Positions 1 through 6,080 of a stretch of DNA of 9,504 bases are shown here, piece by piece. Each line of letters begins with the position of its first letter. The first letter of the stretch is position 1. Where the stretch lies: NCBI GenBank assembly GCA_022600255.1, contig JAHZKU010000138.1, positions 1 through 9,504 on the forward strand, given 5' to 3'. This stretch comes from Actinomycetes bacterium. Its GTDB lineage: Bacteria > Actinomycetota > Actinomycetes > S36-B12 > GCA-2699445. The position numbers were made by a program, and so were the translations under genes. The notes beneath the pieces were generated by a model. The model had not been told where the DNA came from. It made no database searches and worked only from the letters and a program-made list of their open reading frames with translations.

Positions 1-523
1 TCTTGGTGGGCTGGTTCTCGAAGATGGTGTTGTGATATTCCACGTTCTTGCCAGCATCAATGGCACAGCCCCAAGCGTTGGCGGCTCGTTTGGAGTTGTC
101 GCCAGGCAAGTTGTTATCCAGGAACGTCGTGTTGCGCCAGATAACGCGAGCATCGCCCTTCTCAGCCAGCTCCTCAATCGTGGGAGCGAAGATCTCCTCG
201 AACTGAGCGCAGGCTGGGCACTGGAAATCCTCCCAGATTTCCAGCACGGGCTTGCCCGGTGCATCCCCATTCACATTGACCCCGAAGGCGTAGGGCGAAT
301 CGGCCGGCAATGCTTCGCTAGGAATAGCCGCGTCCGCCACGATCTCCTCGCTGCTCCCCCGACTCGCCAGGTAGGCGCCAACGACCAGACCACCAACAAC
401 AACGATCAGCACCGCGGCGATCACGATGTTGATGGTGCGTTGCCGCCGCTTCTCGGCGGCTTCGGCCTTGGCACGGGCCGCAGCGGCCTTTTCCTTGGCG
501 CTTCTTCCACTGGACTTACCCAT
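1..523 (-). CDS. Membrane-anchored DsbA-like thioredoxin-fold protein (3' end beyond window)
   Basis: The reading frame is open from an ATG at 523 to the left edge, giving 174 residues with no stop, so the C-terminus is missing. Seen: a very basic, Ala/Lys/Arg-rich cytoplasmic N-terminus (residues 1-30), one hydrophobic anchor (about 31-53, rich in I/V/G), a short linker, then a thioredoxin-like domain with the core WEDFQCPAC, so the redox pair is C102-P-A-C105. A further Cys (C153) follows in AWGC. A good Shine-Dalgarno (AGGAGA, 8 nt upstream) fixes the start. Family knowledge: this is the 'thioredoxin domain' DsbA group (DsbA/TlpA-like, Thioredoxin_4 type) of actinobacteria, which acts outside the membrane on disulfide formation or exchange. 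It often follows trpA and precedes lgt there. Direction of the redox reaction (oxidase or isomerase) cannot be told from this fragment. It is separated from trpA by 189 nt, so it may have its own promoter. Confidence 0.88.
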   Translation of the reverse strand, partial: MGKSSGRSAKEKAAAARAKAEAAEKRRQRTINIVIAAVLIVVVGGLVVGAYLASRGSSEEIVADAAIPSEALPADSPYAFGVNVNGDAPGKPVLEIWEDFQCPACAQFEEIFAPTIEELAEKGDARVIWRNTTFLDNNLPGDNSKRAANAWGCAIDAGKNVEYHNTIFENQPTK

Positions 524-712
524 TGCTGAGATCTCCTGTAACTGTCATGATCGATCGGTCTCGGTGCGCCTCCCCAACCAAATAGTGGGACGACAGCAGG
601 TGGGAAACCCCCCGGTTGGTCACCAAGACTATCCAAAGTCCCCAGAATCCCAGAAACCCGCCTGGGTTCGTCTCAGAACTGTGACCCAGTCCAACCAGGA
701 AGCGACTCCCTA
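524..712 (-). other. trpA-dsbA intergenic region with weak hairpin and short tandem repeat
   Basis: This 189-nt gap holds no convincing gene. It contains a small inverted repeat (AACCC-4 nt-GGGTT, 655-668) a little downstream of the trpA stop. Beside it is an 8-nt tandem pair (CCCAGAAT/CCCAGAAA, 641-656, plus strand). The hairpin has only 5 perfect pairs plus a wobble and no T-run after it, so it is a poor intrinsic terminator. On the minus strand TAGTCT (631-626) fits the actinobacterial -10 pattern TANNNT, but I see no good -35 hexamer upstream of it. The AGGAGA Shine-Dalgarno of the DsbA-like gene lies at the left end. Confidence 0.4.
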
Positions 713-1546
713 CTACGCCGGGTATCCCTCTGCCACGCCGCGGGCTAGATCGGCCGCCAGGTCTGCCACGGCCCGACGCGCCGACTGCAGATCTGGATGA
801 TCCAGCACTTGTCGCACGAACGCCGAGCCCACGATAACGCCGTCTGCGTATGCTGCCACCTGCGCGGCCTGCTCCCGAGTCGAGACCCCCAATCCCACGG
901 CAATGGGCAGGTCGGTTACGGCTCGTAACCGAGCGACCAACTCCCGGGCATCCCCAGAAACGCTGTCGCGGGTACCCGTCACGCCCATCAGTGAGGCCGC
1001 ATAGACAAATCCGCTGCTGGCGTCGGCCACCACGTCCAATCGCTGCTGGGTGGAAGACGGCGCGGCCAAGAACACCCGTGCTACGTCCGCGGTGTTGGAT
1101 GCTGCGACCCAAGCTTCGGCCTCCTCCGCGGGCAGATCTGGTGTGATCACGCCAGCACCGCCGGCTCGTGCCAGCTCGGCCGCGAAAGCGCCCGGCCCGA
1201 ACTGCTCGATCAGGTTCCAGTACGTCATTGCCAGGATAGGAGCGTCTGTTCCGGAAACGGCCGCGACTACATCGAAGGCAGTCTGGTGGGTCGCGCCATT
1301 TGCCAAGGCGACCTCGGCGGCCTCGGCGATCACGGGGCCATCCATCACCGGATCGGTGTAAGGCAACCCGATCTCCACAGCATCCACACCGTTGGCCAGC
1401 ATCGTTTCCACCATCTCGATGCTGCTCTGTTCGTCCGGGAAACCCGCTGGCCAGTATCCGATCAGAAGCGCACGAGAACCGGCCTTTGCTCGTTCGAATG
1501 CGGCAACAACGGCATTCGGTTCCGTCCCAATGTCAGGTTCTGTCAC
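713..1546 (-). CDS. trpA: Tryptophan synthase alpha subunit
   Basis: TrpA is the TIM-barrel alpha subunit that cleaves indole-3-glycerol phosphate to indole and glyceraldehyde-3-phosphate. The indole passes to TrpB within the alpha2-beta2 complex in the cytoplasm. The 277-residue product is the usual length. Seen: the active-site block VEIGLPYTDPVMDGP, whose E58 and D69 match the catalytic Glu49 and Asp60 of the Salmonella enzyme by motif and by the same spacing of 11. Also seen are the MTYWN segment (107-111), the YAASLMGVTGTR loop (182-193), and the phosphate-binding GLGVST (218-223) and VGSA (239-242) segments. The start is a GTG at 1546, 32 nt after the trpB stop, preceded by a modest purine-rich GGGGA. 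It ends with TAG. It is the last gene of a trpC-trpB-trpA unit and should be co-transcribed with it. Confidence 0.96.
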   Translation of the reverse strand: MTEPDIGTEPNAVVAAFERAKAGSRALLIGYWPAGFPDEQSSIEMVETMLANGVDAVEIGLPYTDPVMDGPVIAEAAEVALANGATHQTAFDVVAAVSGTDAPILAMTYWNLIEQFGPGAFAAELARAGGAGVITPDLPAEEAEAWVAASNTADVARVFLAAPSSTQQRLDVVADASSGFVYAASLMGVTGTRDSVSGDARELVARLRAVTDLPIAVGLGVSTREQAAQVAAYADGVIVGSAFVRQVLDHPDLQSARRAVADLAADLARGVAEGYPA

Positions 1547-1578
1547 GTTGTCCCCAAGTGGTGATCGCCAGGCGGTTG

Positions 1579-2760
1579 CTAGAGAAGATCGAAGTATCGA
1601 GCGGCGGTGTCCACATCCTTGTCACCGCGGCCGGACAGGTTCACCACGATGACGCTGTCAGGTCCTAGCCGTTCACCGAGCCGCATGGCACCGGCCAAGC
1701 CATGGGCCGTCTCCAACGCCGGCAAAATGCCCTCGCTACGCGCCAGTGCGGCAAAGGCGGTCATCGCCTCAGCGTCGGTCACGGGTTCGTAGTGCGCGCG
1801 ACCGGACTCGAACAAGAACGCATGCTCGGGGCCAACTCCGGGATAGTCCATGCCAGCGCTGATGCTGTAAGACGGCAGCGTCTGACCTGCCTGATCTTGC
1901 ATCAGATACGTCCGAGCGCCATGCAGCACGCCAGGGCGCCCCACACTAAAGCGCGCCGAGTGTTGACCAGTTTCGACACCGAGTCCGCCAGCCTCGAAAC
2001 CCCATAAGGCCACGTGCGGATCGTCCATGAAACCGCTGAAGATGCCCATGGCGTTGCTACCACCACCCACACATGCGGCGACCGCGTCGGGAAGGCGACC
2101 GACTCGGTTCAAAACTTGGGCTCGAGTCTCGGTGCCGATGATCGACTGGAAGTAGCGAACGATCTCAGGGAACGGCGCCGGACCCGTCACCGTGCCCAAA
2201 AGGTAGTGGGTGTGTTCGACGTTGGCGACCCAATCCCGCAGCGCCTCGTTGATCGCATCCTTCAACGTGCGGGCCCCCACGCTGACCGGAACCACCTTGG
2301 CCCCAAGCAATTCCATGCGGGCCACGTTTAGCGCTTGCCGCTCGGTATCAACCTCGCCCATGTAGACGACACACTCTAGACCGAACAGTGCCGCAGCGGT
2401 CGCCGTCGCAACCCCGTGCTGACCAGCCCCGGTCTCGGCAATCAGCCGCGTCTTTCCCATCCGCACGGCGAGGAGTGCTTGCCCCAACACGTTGTTGATC
2501 TTGTGGCTGCCGGTGTGATTCAGGTCTTCTCGCTTGAGAAGGACCGTGGCTCCGCCACACCGCTCGGCGAATTTGGGAACCGAAGTGAGCGGGCTGGGCC
2601 TCCCCACGTAATCGTGAGCGAGCCGCTCCACTTCCGCGAGGAAGGCCGTGTCGGTCTTGGCGGCCTTGAACTCCGCGTCCAGTTCGTCTAGGGCCTCCAT
2701 CAGGGCCTCGGGAACAAAACGACCGCCGAACTGGCCAAAGTGGGTGAACGGATCAGTCAC
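1579..2760 (-). CDS. trpB: Tryptophan synthase beta subunit
   Basis: TrpB is the PLP enzyme that condenses indole with L-serine to give L-tryptophan, working as a dimer core bound to TrpA. The 393-residue protein starts FGQFGGRFVPEALMEAL, typical of TrpB1. Seen: the PLP-Schiff-base lysine in NHTGSHKINN (K87), the catalytic glutamate in AETGAGQHG (E109), the glycine-rich PLP phosphate loop GGGSNA (232-237), and the C-terminal LSGRGDKD block whose serine (S376) contacts the PLP ring nitrogen. All key residues are present and the length is normal, so the enzyme should be active. The start is a GTG 2 nt after the trpC stop. AAGGA inside the trpC end serves as its ribosome site, which implies translational coupling. 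No trpM-like gene lies between trpC and trpB, unlike Streptomyces. Confidence 0.98.
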   Translation of the reverse strand: MTDPFTHFGQFGGRFVPEALMEALDELDAEFKAAKTDTAFLAEVERLAHDYVGRPSPLTSVPKFAERCGGATVLLKREDLNHTGSHKINNVLGQALLAVRMGKTRLIAETGAGQHGVATATAAALFGLECVVYMGEVDTERQALNVARMELLGAKVVPVSVGARTLKDAINEALRDWVANVEHTHYLLGTVTGPAPFPEIVRYFQSIIGTETRAQVLNRVGRLPDAVAACVGGGSNAMGIFSGFMDDPHVALWGFEAGGLGVETGQHSARFSVGRPGVLHGARTYLMQDQAGQTLPSYSISAGMDYPGVGPEHAFLFESGRAHYEPVTDAEAMTAFAALARSEGILPALETAHGLAGAMRLGERLGPDSVIVVNLSGRGDKDVDTAARYFDLL

Positions 2761-2762
2761 AA

Positions 2763-3572
2763 CTAGTCCTTGAAGTTACACAATGAGGGATGGACCCCAG
2801 TCGTCACGAGTTCGTGCACTGCAGCCACCGGATCTGCACCGGTCACGAGGGCCTCCCCAACCAGAACCGCGTCAGCTCCGTCATGGGCATATGCCAGCAG
2901 ATCGTGTGGACCGCGGACGCCAGACTCGGCGATCTTGATGCACTGTGGCGGGATGTGGGGAGCGACCCGACCGAACACGGAACGGTCGACTTCGAGGGTC
3001 TTCAGGTCGCGGGAGTTGACCCCGATCAGTACCGCCCCCGCAGCCACCGCGCGCTGCACCTCGGCTTCGTCGTGCACCTCCACCAATGGCGTGAGCCCTA
3101 ACGACTGGGCACGTTCGACCAAGCTCACGAGTGCTTCTTGGGGCAGCGCCGCAACGATCAACAAGACGACGTCCGCGCCGTAGGCCTTGGCTTCCCAGAG
3201 CTGATACGAGGTCACGATGAAGTCTTTGCGCAGGACCGGAATATCCACGGCGCCCCGCACCGAACAAAGGTCATCCAAGGATCCGCCGAAGCGGCGCTCC
3301 TCAGTGAGCACGCTGATCATGTGAGCCCCGCCGGATTCGTAGGCCGTCGCAAGCTCAGCGGGATCCGGAATTGTGGCCAGCGGACCTTTGGATGGGCTAG
3401 CCCGCTTGACCTCGGCGATGACCGAAACACCATCGGATCGCAGCGCAGCAACTGCGTCTCTGGCTGGCGGGACGCGCCCCGCCCGCTCCTTAAGTTCGTC
3501 TAGCGAGGTTTCGGCCATGCGGCGATCCAGGTCTGCGCGCACGCCAACGATGATGTCGTCGAGGACCGTCAC
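2763..3572 (-). CDS. trpC: Indole-3-glycerol-phosphate synthase
   Basis: TrpC is a cytoplasmic TIM-barrel enzyme that closes the ring of CdRP (carboxyphenylamino-deoxyribulose phosphate) with loss of CO2 and water, giving indole-3-glycerol phosphate for TrpA. The 269-residue product is a stand-alone TrpC, not fused to TrpF. Seen: IAEVKRASPSKG (E54, K56), LRKDFIV (K116), LVEVHDE (E165), IGVNSRDLKTLEVD (N186) and IAESGVR (E216, S217), which together are the known catalytic and substrate-binding set of the family. The start is a GTG at 3572 with a strong GGGAGG ribosome site 6 nt upstream. It opens the trpCBA cluster, 67 nt after the histidine kinase stop. That gap makes a separate internal promoter possible, although read-through from upstream is equally possible. 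Confidence 0.97.
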   Translation of the reverse strand: MTVLDDIIVGVRADLDRRMAETSLDELKERAGRVPPARDAVAALRSDGVSVIAEVKRASPSKGPLATIPDPAELATAYESGGAHMISVLTEERRFGGSLDDLCSVRGAVDIPVLRKDFIVTSYQLWEAKAYGADVVLLIVAALPQEALVSLVERAQSLGLTPLVEVHDEAEVQRAVAAGAVLIGVNSRDLKTLEVDRSVFGRVAPHIPPQCIKIAESGVRGPHDLLAYAHDGADAVLVGEALVTGADPVAAVHELVTTGVHPSLCNFKD

Positions 3573-3639
3573 CTCACACCTCCCAACGAACTAAGGACTT
3601 CAAGGTATCGCTCTAACTGTAAGCGACGGACGGCGGGGT
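3573..3639 (-). promoter_or_regulatory. trpC leader: ribosome site, small inverted repeat, possible -10
   Basis: The gap between the kinase stop and the trpC start carries the strong trpC Shine-Dalgarno (GGGAGG). Upstream of it is a short inverted repeat, TCGCT-9 nt-AGCGA (3608-3626, plus strand). On the minus strand TACAGT (3621-3616), inside the loop of that repeat, fits the TANNNT -10 pattern. No good -35 hexamer stands 16-18 nt before it, so an independent trpCBA promoter is only a suggestion. No Trp-rich leader peptide is seen here. Confidence 0.3.
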
Positions 3640-5028
3640 TCAGCTATGAGCGTGCTGCTCCGCGGTCGGGGCGAGCGGGAAGGAAACCTCGAATGCGGCC
3701 CCGCCCTCTGCCGACGGATGCACCGTGGCAACACCTTTCATGCGCGCAGCCAGACTGCCGACTAAGGCCAGTCCCAAGCCGGACCCGACGGGGCGGACCC
3801 CTTGGTAACGTGCGAACAGGGCGGCTGGCTCAAAGGCCACTTTCATGTCATCTGCAGTGAGCCCCGGACCACCATCGCGGACAGCAACCACGGCTTCCCC
3901 CTCTCGCACAGCTAACGAGAGCACGATGGGTTTGCCCGACGGGGTAACCCGCAGCGCATTCTCGGCGAGGTTATCGATGATCTGGCGCAGACGGACCGGA
4001 TCGGTTTGGACGAGCACCTGCTGGGGGCAGATTTCGGCGGTGAAAGGAACACCCTCGCGTTCACACCGGTTGGCCCACACCTCCGCAGCGGCCGTGACCA
4101 AGTCACGCAGATCTAAGGTCACCGGGTTAATGGAGAAGTCGACGGCCCGTAGGCGCGCCAGTACGAGTAGATCTGCCACGATGCGGTCCAAGCGCTCCGA
4201 CTCATCCAGCATGATCTGGCCGGTACGCTGCACGTCCGAACTGTCCACCAACTCATCGGCCAACGCTTCGGCGTATCCCCGGACTGCGGTCAACGGCGTG
4301 CGCAGCTCGTGACTCACGGAAAGCAAGAAATCGCGCTGCCGACCCTCGCTGACGGCAAGCGCCGCCGATAGATTGTTCAACGACGTTGCGATATCGGCCA
4401 CCTCGGTCGGCCCACTGGGATCTACCTGGAGTCCGCGTTCCCCCGAAGTGAGCCGTTCTGCCGTATCTGCGGCCCGTCGCAACGGCTTGGTGACACGTCG
4501 CGACACGAGGTAACCGACCGCAACGGCCACGGCCACCCCAATCAGCAGAGCCACCACGAGCCGTTGGATCGCCTCGTCCGCGGGTTCGGTCGCCACCAAA
4601 TCCGGGGTGCGGAGCACCAGTCCATACGTCCCGTCGATTGGCCGCGCCGCCACGAAAAAATCCGCACCGTTCACGGTCATCTGGGTGGAGACTTCCTCAC
4701 CCTCAATGATCGCAATTTCCAGTTCCGAATCCACGCCCGGAGCAGGCGGCAGTTCCGGGCCAACCACAAATGCACTGACCTGCTGGGAGTTCAATAGGTC
4801 CTCAATGCGCCGCGTGGAACCTGGTGAGCCGGGTCGCTGTAATGCTTGAACTGTCACGTCAGCTAGCCGGTCCAGATTTGCTTGCGCCTGAGCCTCCGCG
4901 GCACCGGTGATCAGCGGAATACTGACCGCCGTGGTGACGACCGCGGCCATGATGGCGACGCCGACACTGAGCAAGACAAAGCGACCCGAAAGGGTGCTCA
5001 GAAAACCAGTCCGGCTAGTTCCCGCCAT
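3640..5028 (-). CDS. Membrane sensor histidine kinase (HAMP-HisKA-HATPase)
   Basis: A complete 462-residue class I sensor kinase. Domains seen in order: TM1 (about 16-40), an extracytoplasmic region of about 110 residues (41-154) with no cysteine and no recognised sensor fold, TM2 (about 155-176), HAMP starting RRVTKPLRRAADTAERL, a dimerisation/phosphoacceptor helix SVSHELRTPL with H240, the N box (IIDNLAENALR, N353/N357), the G1 box VRDGGPGL (D385) and the G2 box GSGLGLALVG (416-424). All catalytic elements are present. It should autophosphorylate and pass phosphate to the response regulator encoded just upstream. The ATG at 5028 is chosen because it overlaps the regulator stop by only 14 nt and puts TM1 directly after a short basic N-terminus. 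The in-frame ATG at 5109 would overlap by 95 nt. The ribosome site is weak (GGCGGG). The signal sensed is unknown. The position upstream of trpC is suggestive only. Confidence 0.94.
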   Translation of the reverse strand: MAGTSRTGFLSTLSGRFVLLSVGVAIMAAVVTTAVSIPLITGAAEAQAQANLDRLADVTVQALQRPGSPGSTRRIEDLLNSQQVSAFVVGPELPPAPGVDSELEIAIIEGEEVSTQMTVNGADFFVAARPIDGTYGLVLRTPDLVATEPADEAIQRLVVALLIGVAVAVAVGYLVSRRVTKPLRRAADTAERLTSGERGLQVDPSGPTEVADIATSLNNLSAALAVSEGRQRDFLLSVSHELRTPLTAVRGYAEALADELVDSSDVQRTGQIMLDESERLDRIVADLLVLARLRAVDFSINPVTLDLRDLVTAAAEVWANRCEREGVPFTAEICPQQVLVQTDPVRLRQIIDNLAENALRVTPSGKPIVLSLAVREGEAVVAVRDGGPGLTADDMKVAFEPAALFARYQGVRPVGSGLGLALVGSLAARMKGVATVHPSAEGGAAFEVSFPLAPTAEQHAHS

Positions 5029-5734
5029 CGTCGGCGCCCGCCGGTTCGGAAACCGCGTAGCCCACGCCACGCACGGTTCGAATGGGGCTGAGATCGCCCA
5101 GTTTGCCACGCACCTGAGCCACGTGGACGTCCACTGTTCTGGTGCCTACCGCCGCTGCGTAGCCCCACACTTCGGAGAGCAACTGGTCGCGGGAGAACAC
5201 CCGCCCAGGCTTGGACATCAAGTGTGCCAACAGGTCAAACTCCGTGGCCGTCAAATCGATGGCGGATCCCTGCAGCAGGACCCGGCGCGCCGCGAGATCC
5301 AACTCGACGGCGCCAACGCGCAGAACTTCACCCTCAGCCTGCGGCCCGGCCGCCCGCCGCGCAGCCGCTTTCACCCGCGCCACTACCTCGCGCGGGCTGA
5401 ACGGCTTGGTGATGTAGTCGTCGCCGCCCATCTCTAGGCCAAGGACGCGATCAACCTCATCGTCTCGCGCCGTACAGAAGAGCACAGGCACCCAGTTGTT
5501 CTCGGCACGCAGGCGACGGCAGACTTCGGTGCCATCGATGCCGGGCAGACCAACATCAAGGATGACGGCCACCGGACGTTGGCTCTGCGCATCGGCCAAG
5601 CCAGCCTCGCCGTCTCGAGCTACCGAAACCCCAAAGCCTTCGCGGGTCAGGTACATCTTGAGGACGTCTGCAATCGCAGGTTCGTCTTCAACAACGAGCA
5701 CCAAACCACGCGATGGTTCGGGTTGGTTAGTCAT
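5015..5734 (-). CDS. OmpR/PhoB-family response regulator
   Basis: A 239-residue DNA-binding response regulator. Seen: an N-terminal receiver domain with the acidic pair E16-D17 in VVEDEP, the phosphoacceptor D60 in ILDVGLPGIDG, T88 in FCTARDD and K110 in ITKPFSPRE. An interdomain linker (about 124-138) is followed by an OmpR-type winged helix (about 139-228) containing LTATEFDLLAHLMSKPGRVFS and the closing RTVRGVGY. It should bind DNA when phosphorylated by the kinase whose start overlaps its stop. The ATG at 5734 lies 12 nt after the stop of the HGxxPAAW gene with only a weak ribosome site, so its translation may be coupled to that gene. Tightly linked GTG/TTG codons at residues 11-12 would cut into the receiver fold and were not chosen. 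Targets are unknown. The flanking trp genes are candidates by position only. Confidence 0.95.
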   Translation of the reverse strand: MTNQPEPSRGLVLVVEDEPAIADVLKMYLTREGFGVSVARDGEAGLADAQSQRPVAVILDVGLPGIDGTEVCRRLRAENNWVPVLFCTARDDEVDRVLGLEMGGDDYITKPFSPREVVARVKAAARRAAGPQAEGEVLRVGAVELDLAARRVLLQGSAIDLTATEFDLLAHLMSKPGRVFSRDQLLSEVWGYAAAVGTRTVDVHVAQVRGKLGDLSPIRTVRGVGYAVSEPAGADDGGN

Positions 5735-5746
5735 GGAGCCTGGGGG

Positions 5747-5992
5747 TCAGGAGGCCTTGGGCTTCAAGCCCATGCCCATCATGGACATGACCCGGCCGGT
5801 GATCGCGCCAATGATTCCCAAGGCCACGCCGCCAACCCAGAACAGCGGCCAACTCCCAATGACAACACCAATCGTGCCAAGGACGAAGGCAATCATAATG
5901 ATGGAAACGGCCGTCCACGCGGCTGGGGTCTGCCCGTGGTTATTGTGAATTTCGGTTCCCGCAGTGGTCTGTGCGCCACTCTCGTTGGCCAT
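5747..5992 (-). CDS. Small HGxxPAAW-family membrane protein
   Basis: An 81-residue protein of unknown function. Seen: a hydrophilic N-terminus (1-18), the signature HGQTPAAW (19-26), and two hydrophobic segments (about 27-47 and 49-66) joined by a tight SWP turn. A short Met-rich then basic tail (MSMMGMGLKPKAS) follows. Family knowledge: small HGxxPAAW proteins (DUF6704, by memory) recur in actinobacteria between trpE and trpC, with the signature just before the first helix; no biochemical role is known to me. The start ATG at 5992 has a GAGG ribosome site about 6 nt upstream. A longer in-frame reading back to 6223 would run into trpE and adds nonsense-like Arg-rich sequence. It lies 88 nt after trpE and 12 nt before the response regulator, so it probably heads a three-gene unit with the two-component system. 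Confidence 0.85.
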   Translation of the reverse strand: MANESGAQTTAGTEIHNNHGQTPAAWTAVSIIMIAFVLGTIGVVIGSWPLFWVGGVALGIIGAITGRVMSMMGMGLKPKAS

Positions 5993-6080
5993 GTCTGCCT
6001 CGCAATCCGCTCGTATCTGGTCATTTGTTGGGCTCTGATCCGGGTAACTGCCGAACCCAGATTCCGCAAGTCTACCGTCG
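5993..6080 (-). other. trpE-HGxxPAAW gap with an 8-bp inverted repeat
   Basis: Just after the trpE stop the transcript contains ATCTGGGT-9 nt-ACCCGGAT (6062-6038), an 8-bp stem with one G-U pair. No T-run follows, so it is not a textbook intrinsic terminator, but actinobacterial terminators often lack the T-run. It could be a partial terminator, an RNA-processing stem, or a chance repeat. TAGACT on the minus strand nearer trpE fits a TANNNT -10, without a clear -35. The GAGG ribosome site of the small membrane protein is at the left end. Confidence 0.4.

Noticed and set aside
32..529. Long plus-strand open frame of 165 codons at the left edge
   Set aside because: It is antisense to the DsbA-like gene, whose minus-strand frame shows a membrane anchor, a CPAC motif and a good ribosome site. 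The plus-strand product resembles nothing.
516..1112. Minus-strand open frame spanning the trpA end and the intergenic gap
   Set aside because: Arg/Gly-rich out-of-frame shadow of trpA; no family pattern and no ribosome site of note.
5029..5109. Longer kinase N-terminus starting at ATG 5109
   Set aside because: It would overlap the regulator by 95 nt and place 27 unusual residues before the natural basic-then-hydrophobic start.
4907..5437. Plus-strand frame opposite the kinase and regulator
   Set aside because: Antisense shadow of two clearly recognised genes; composition is typical of frame artefacts in G+C-rich DNA.
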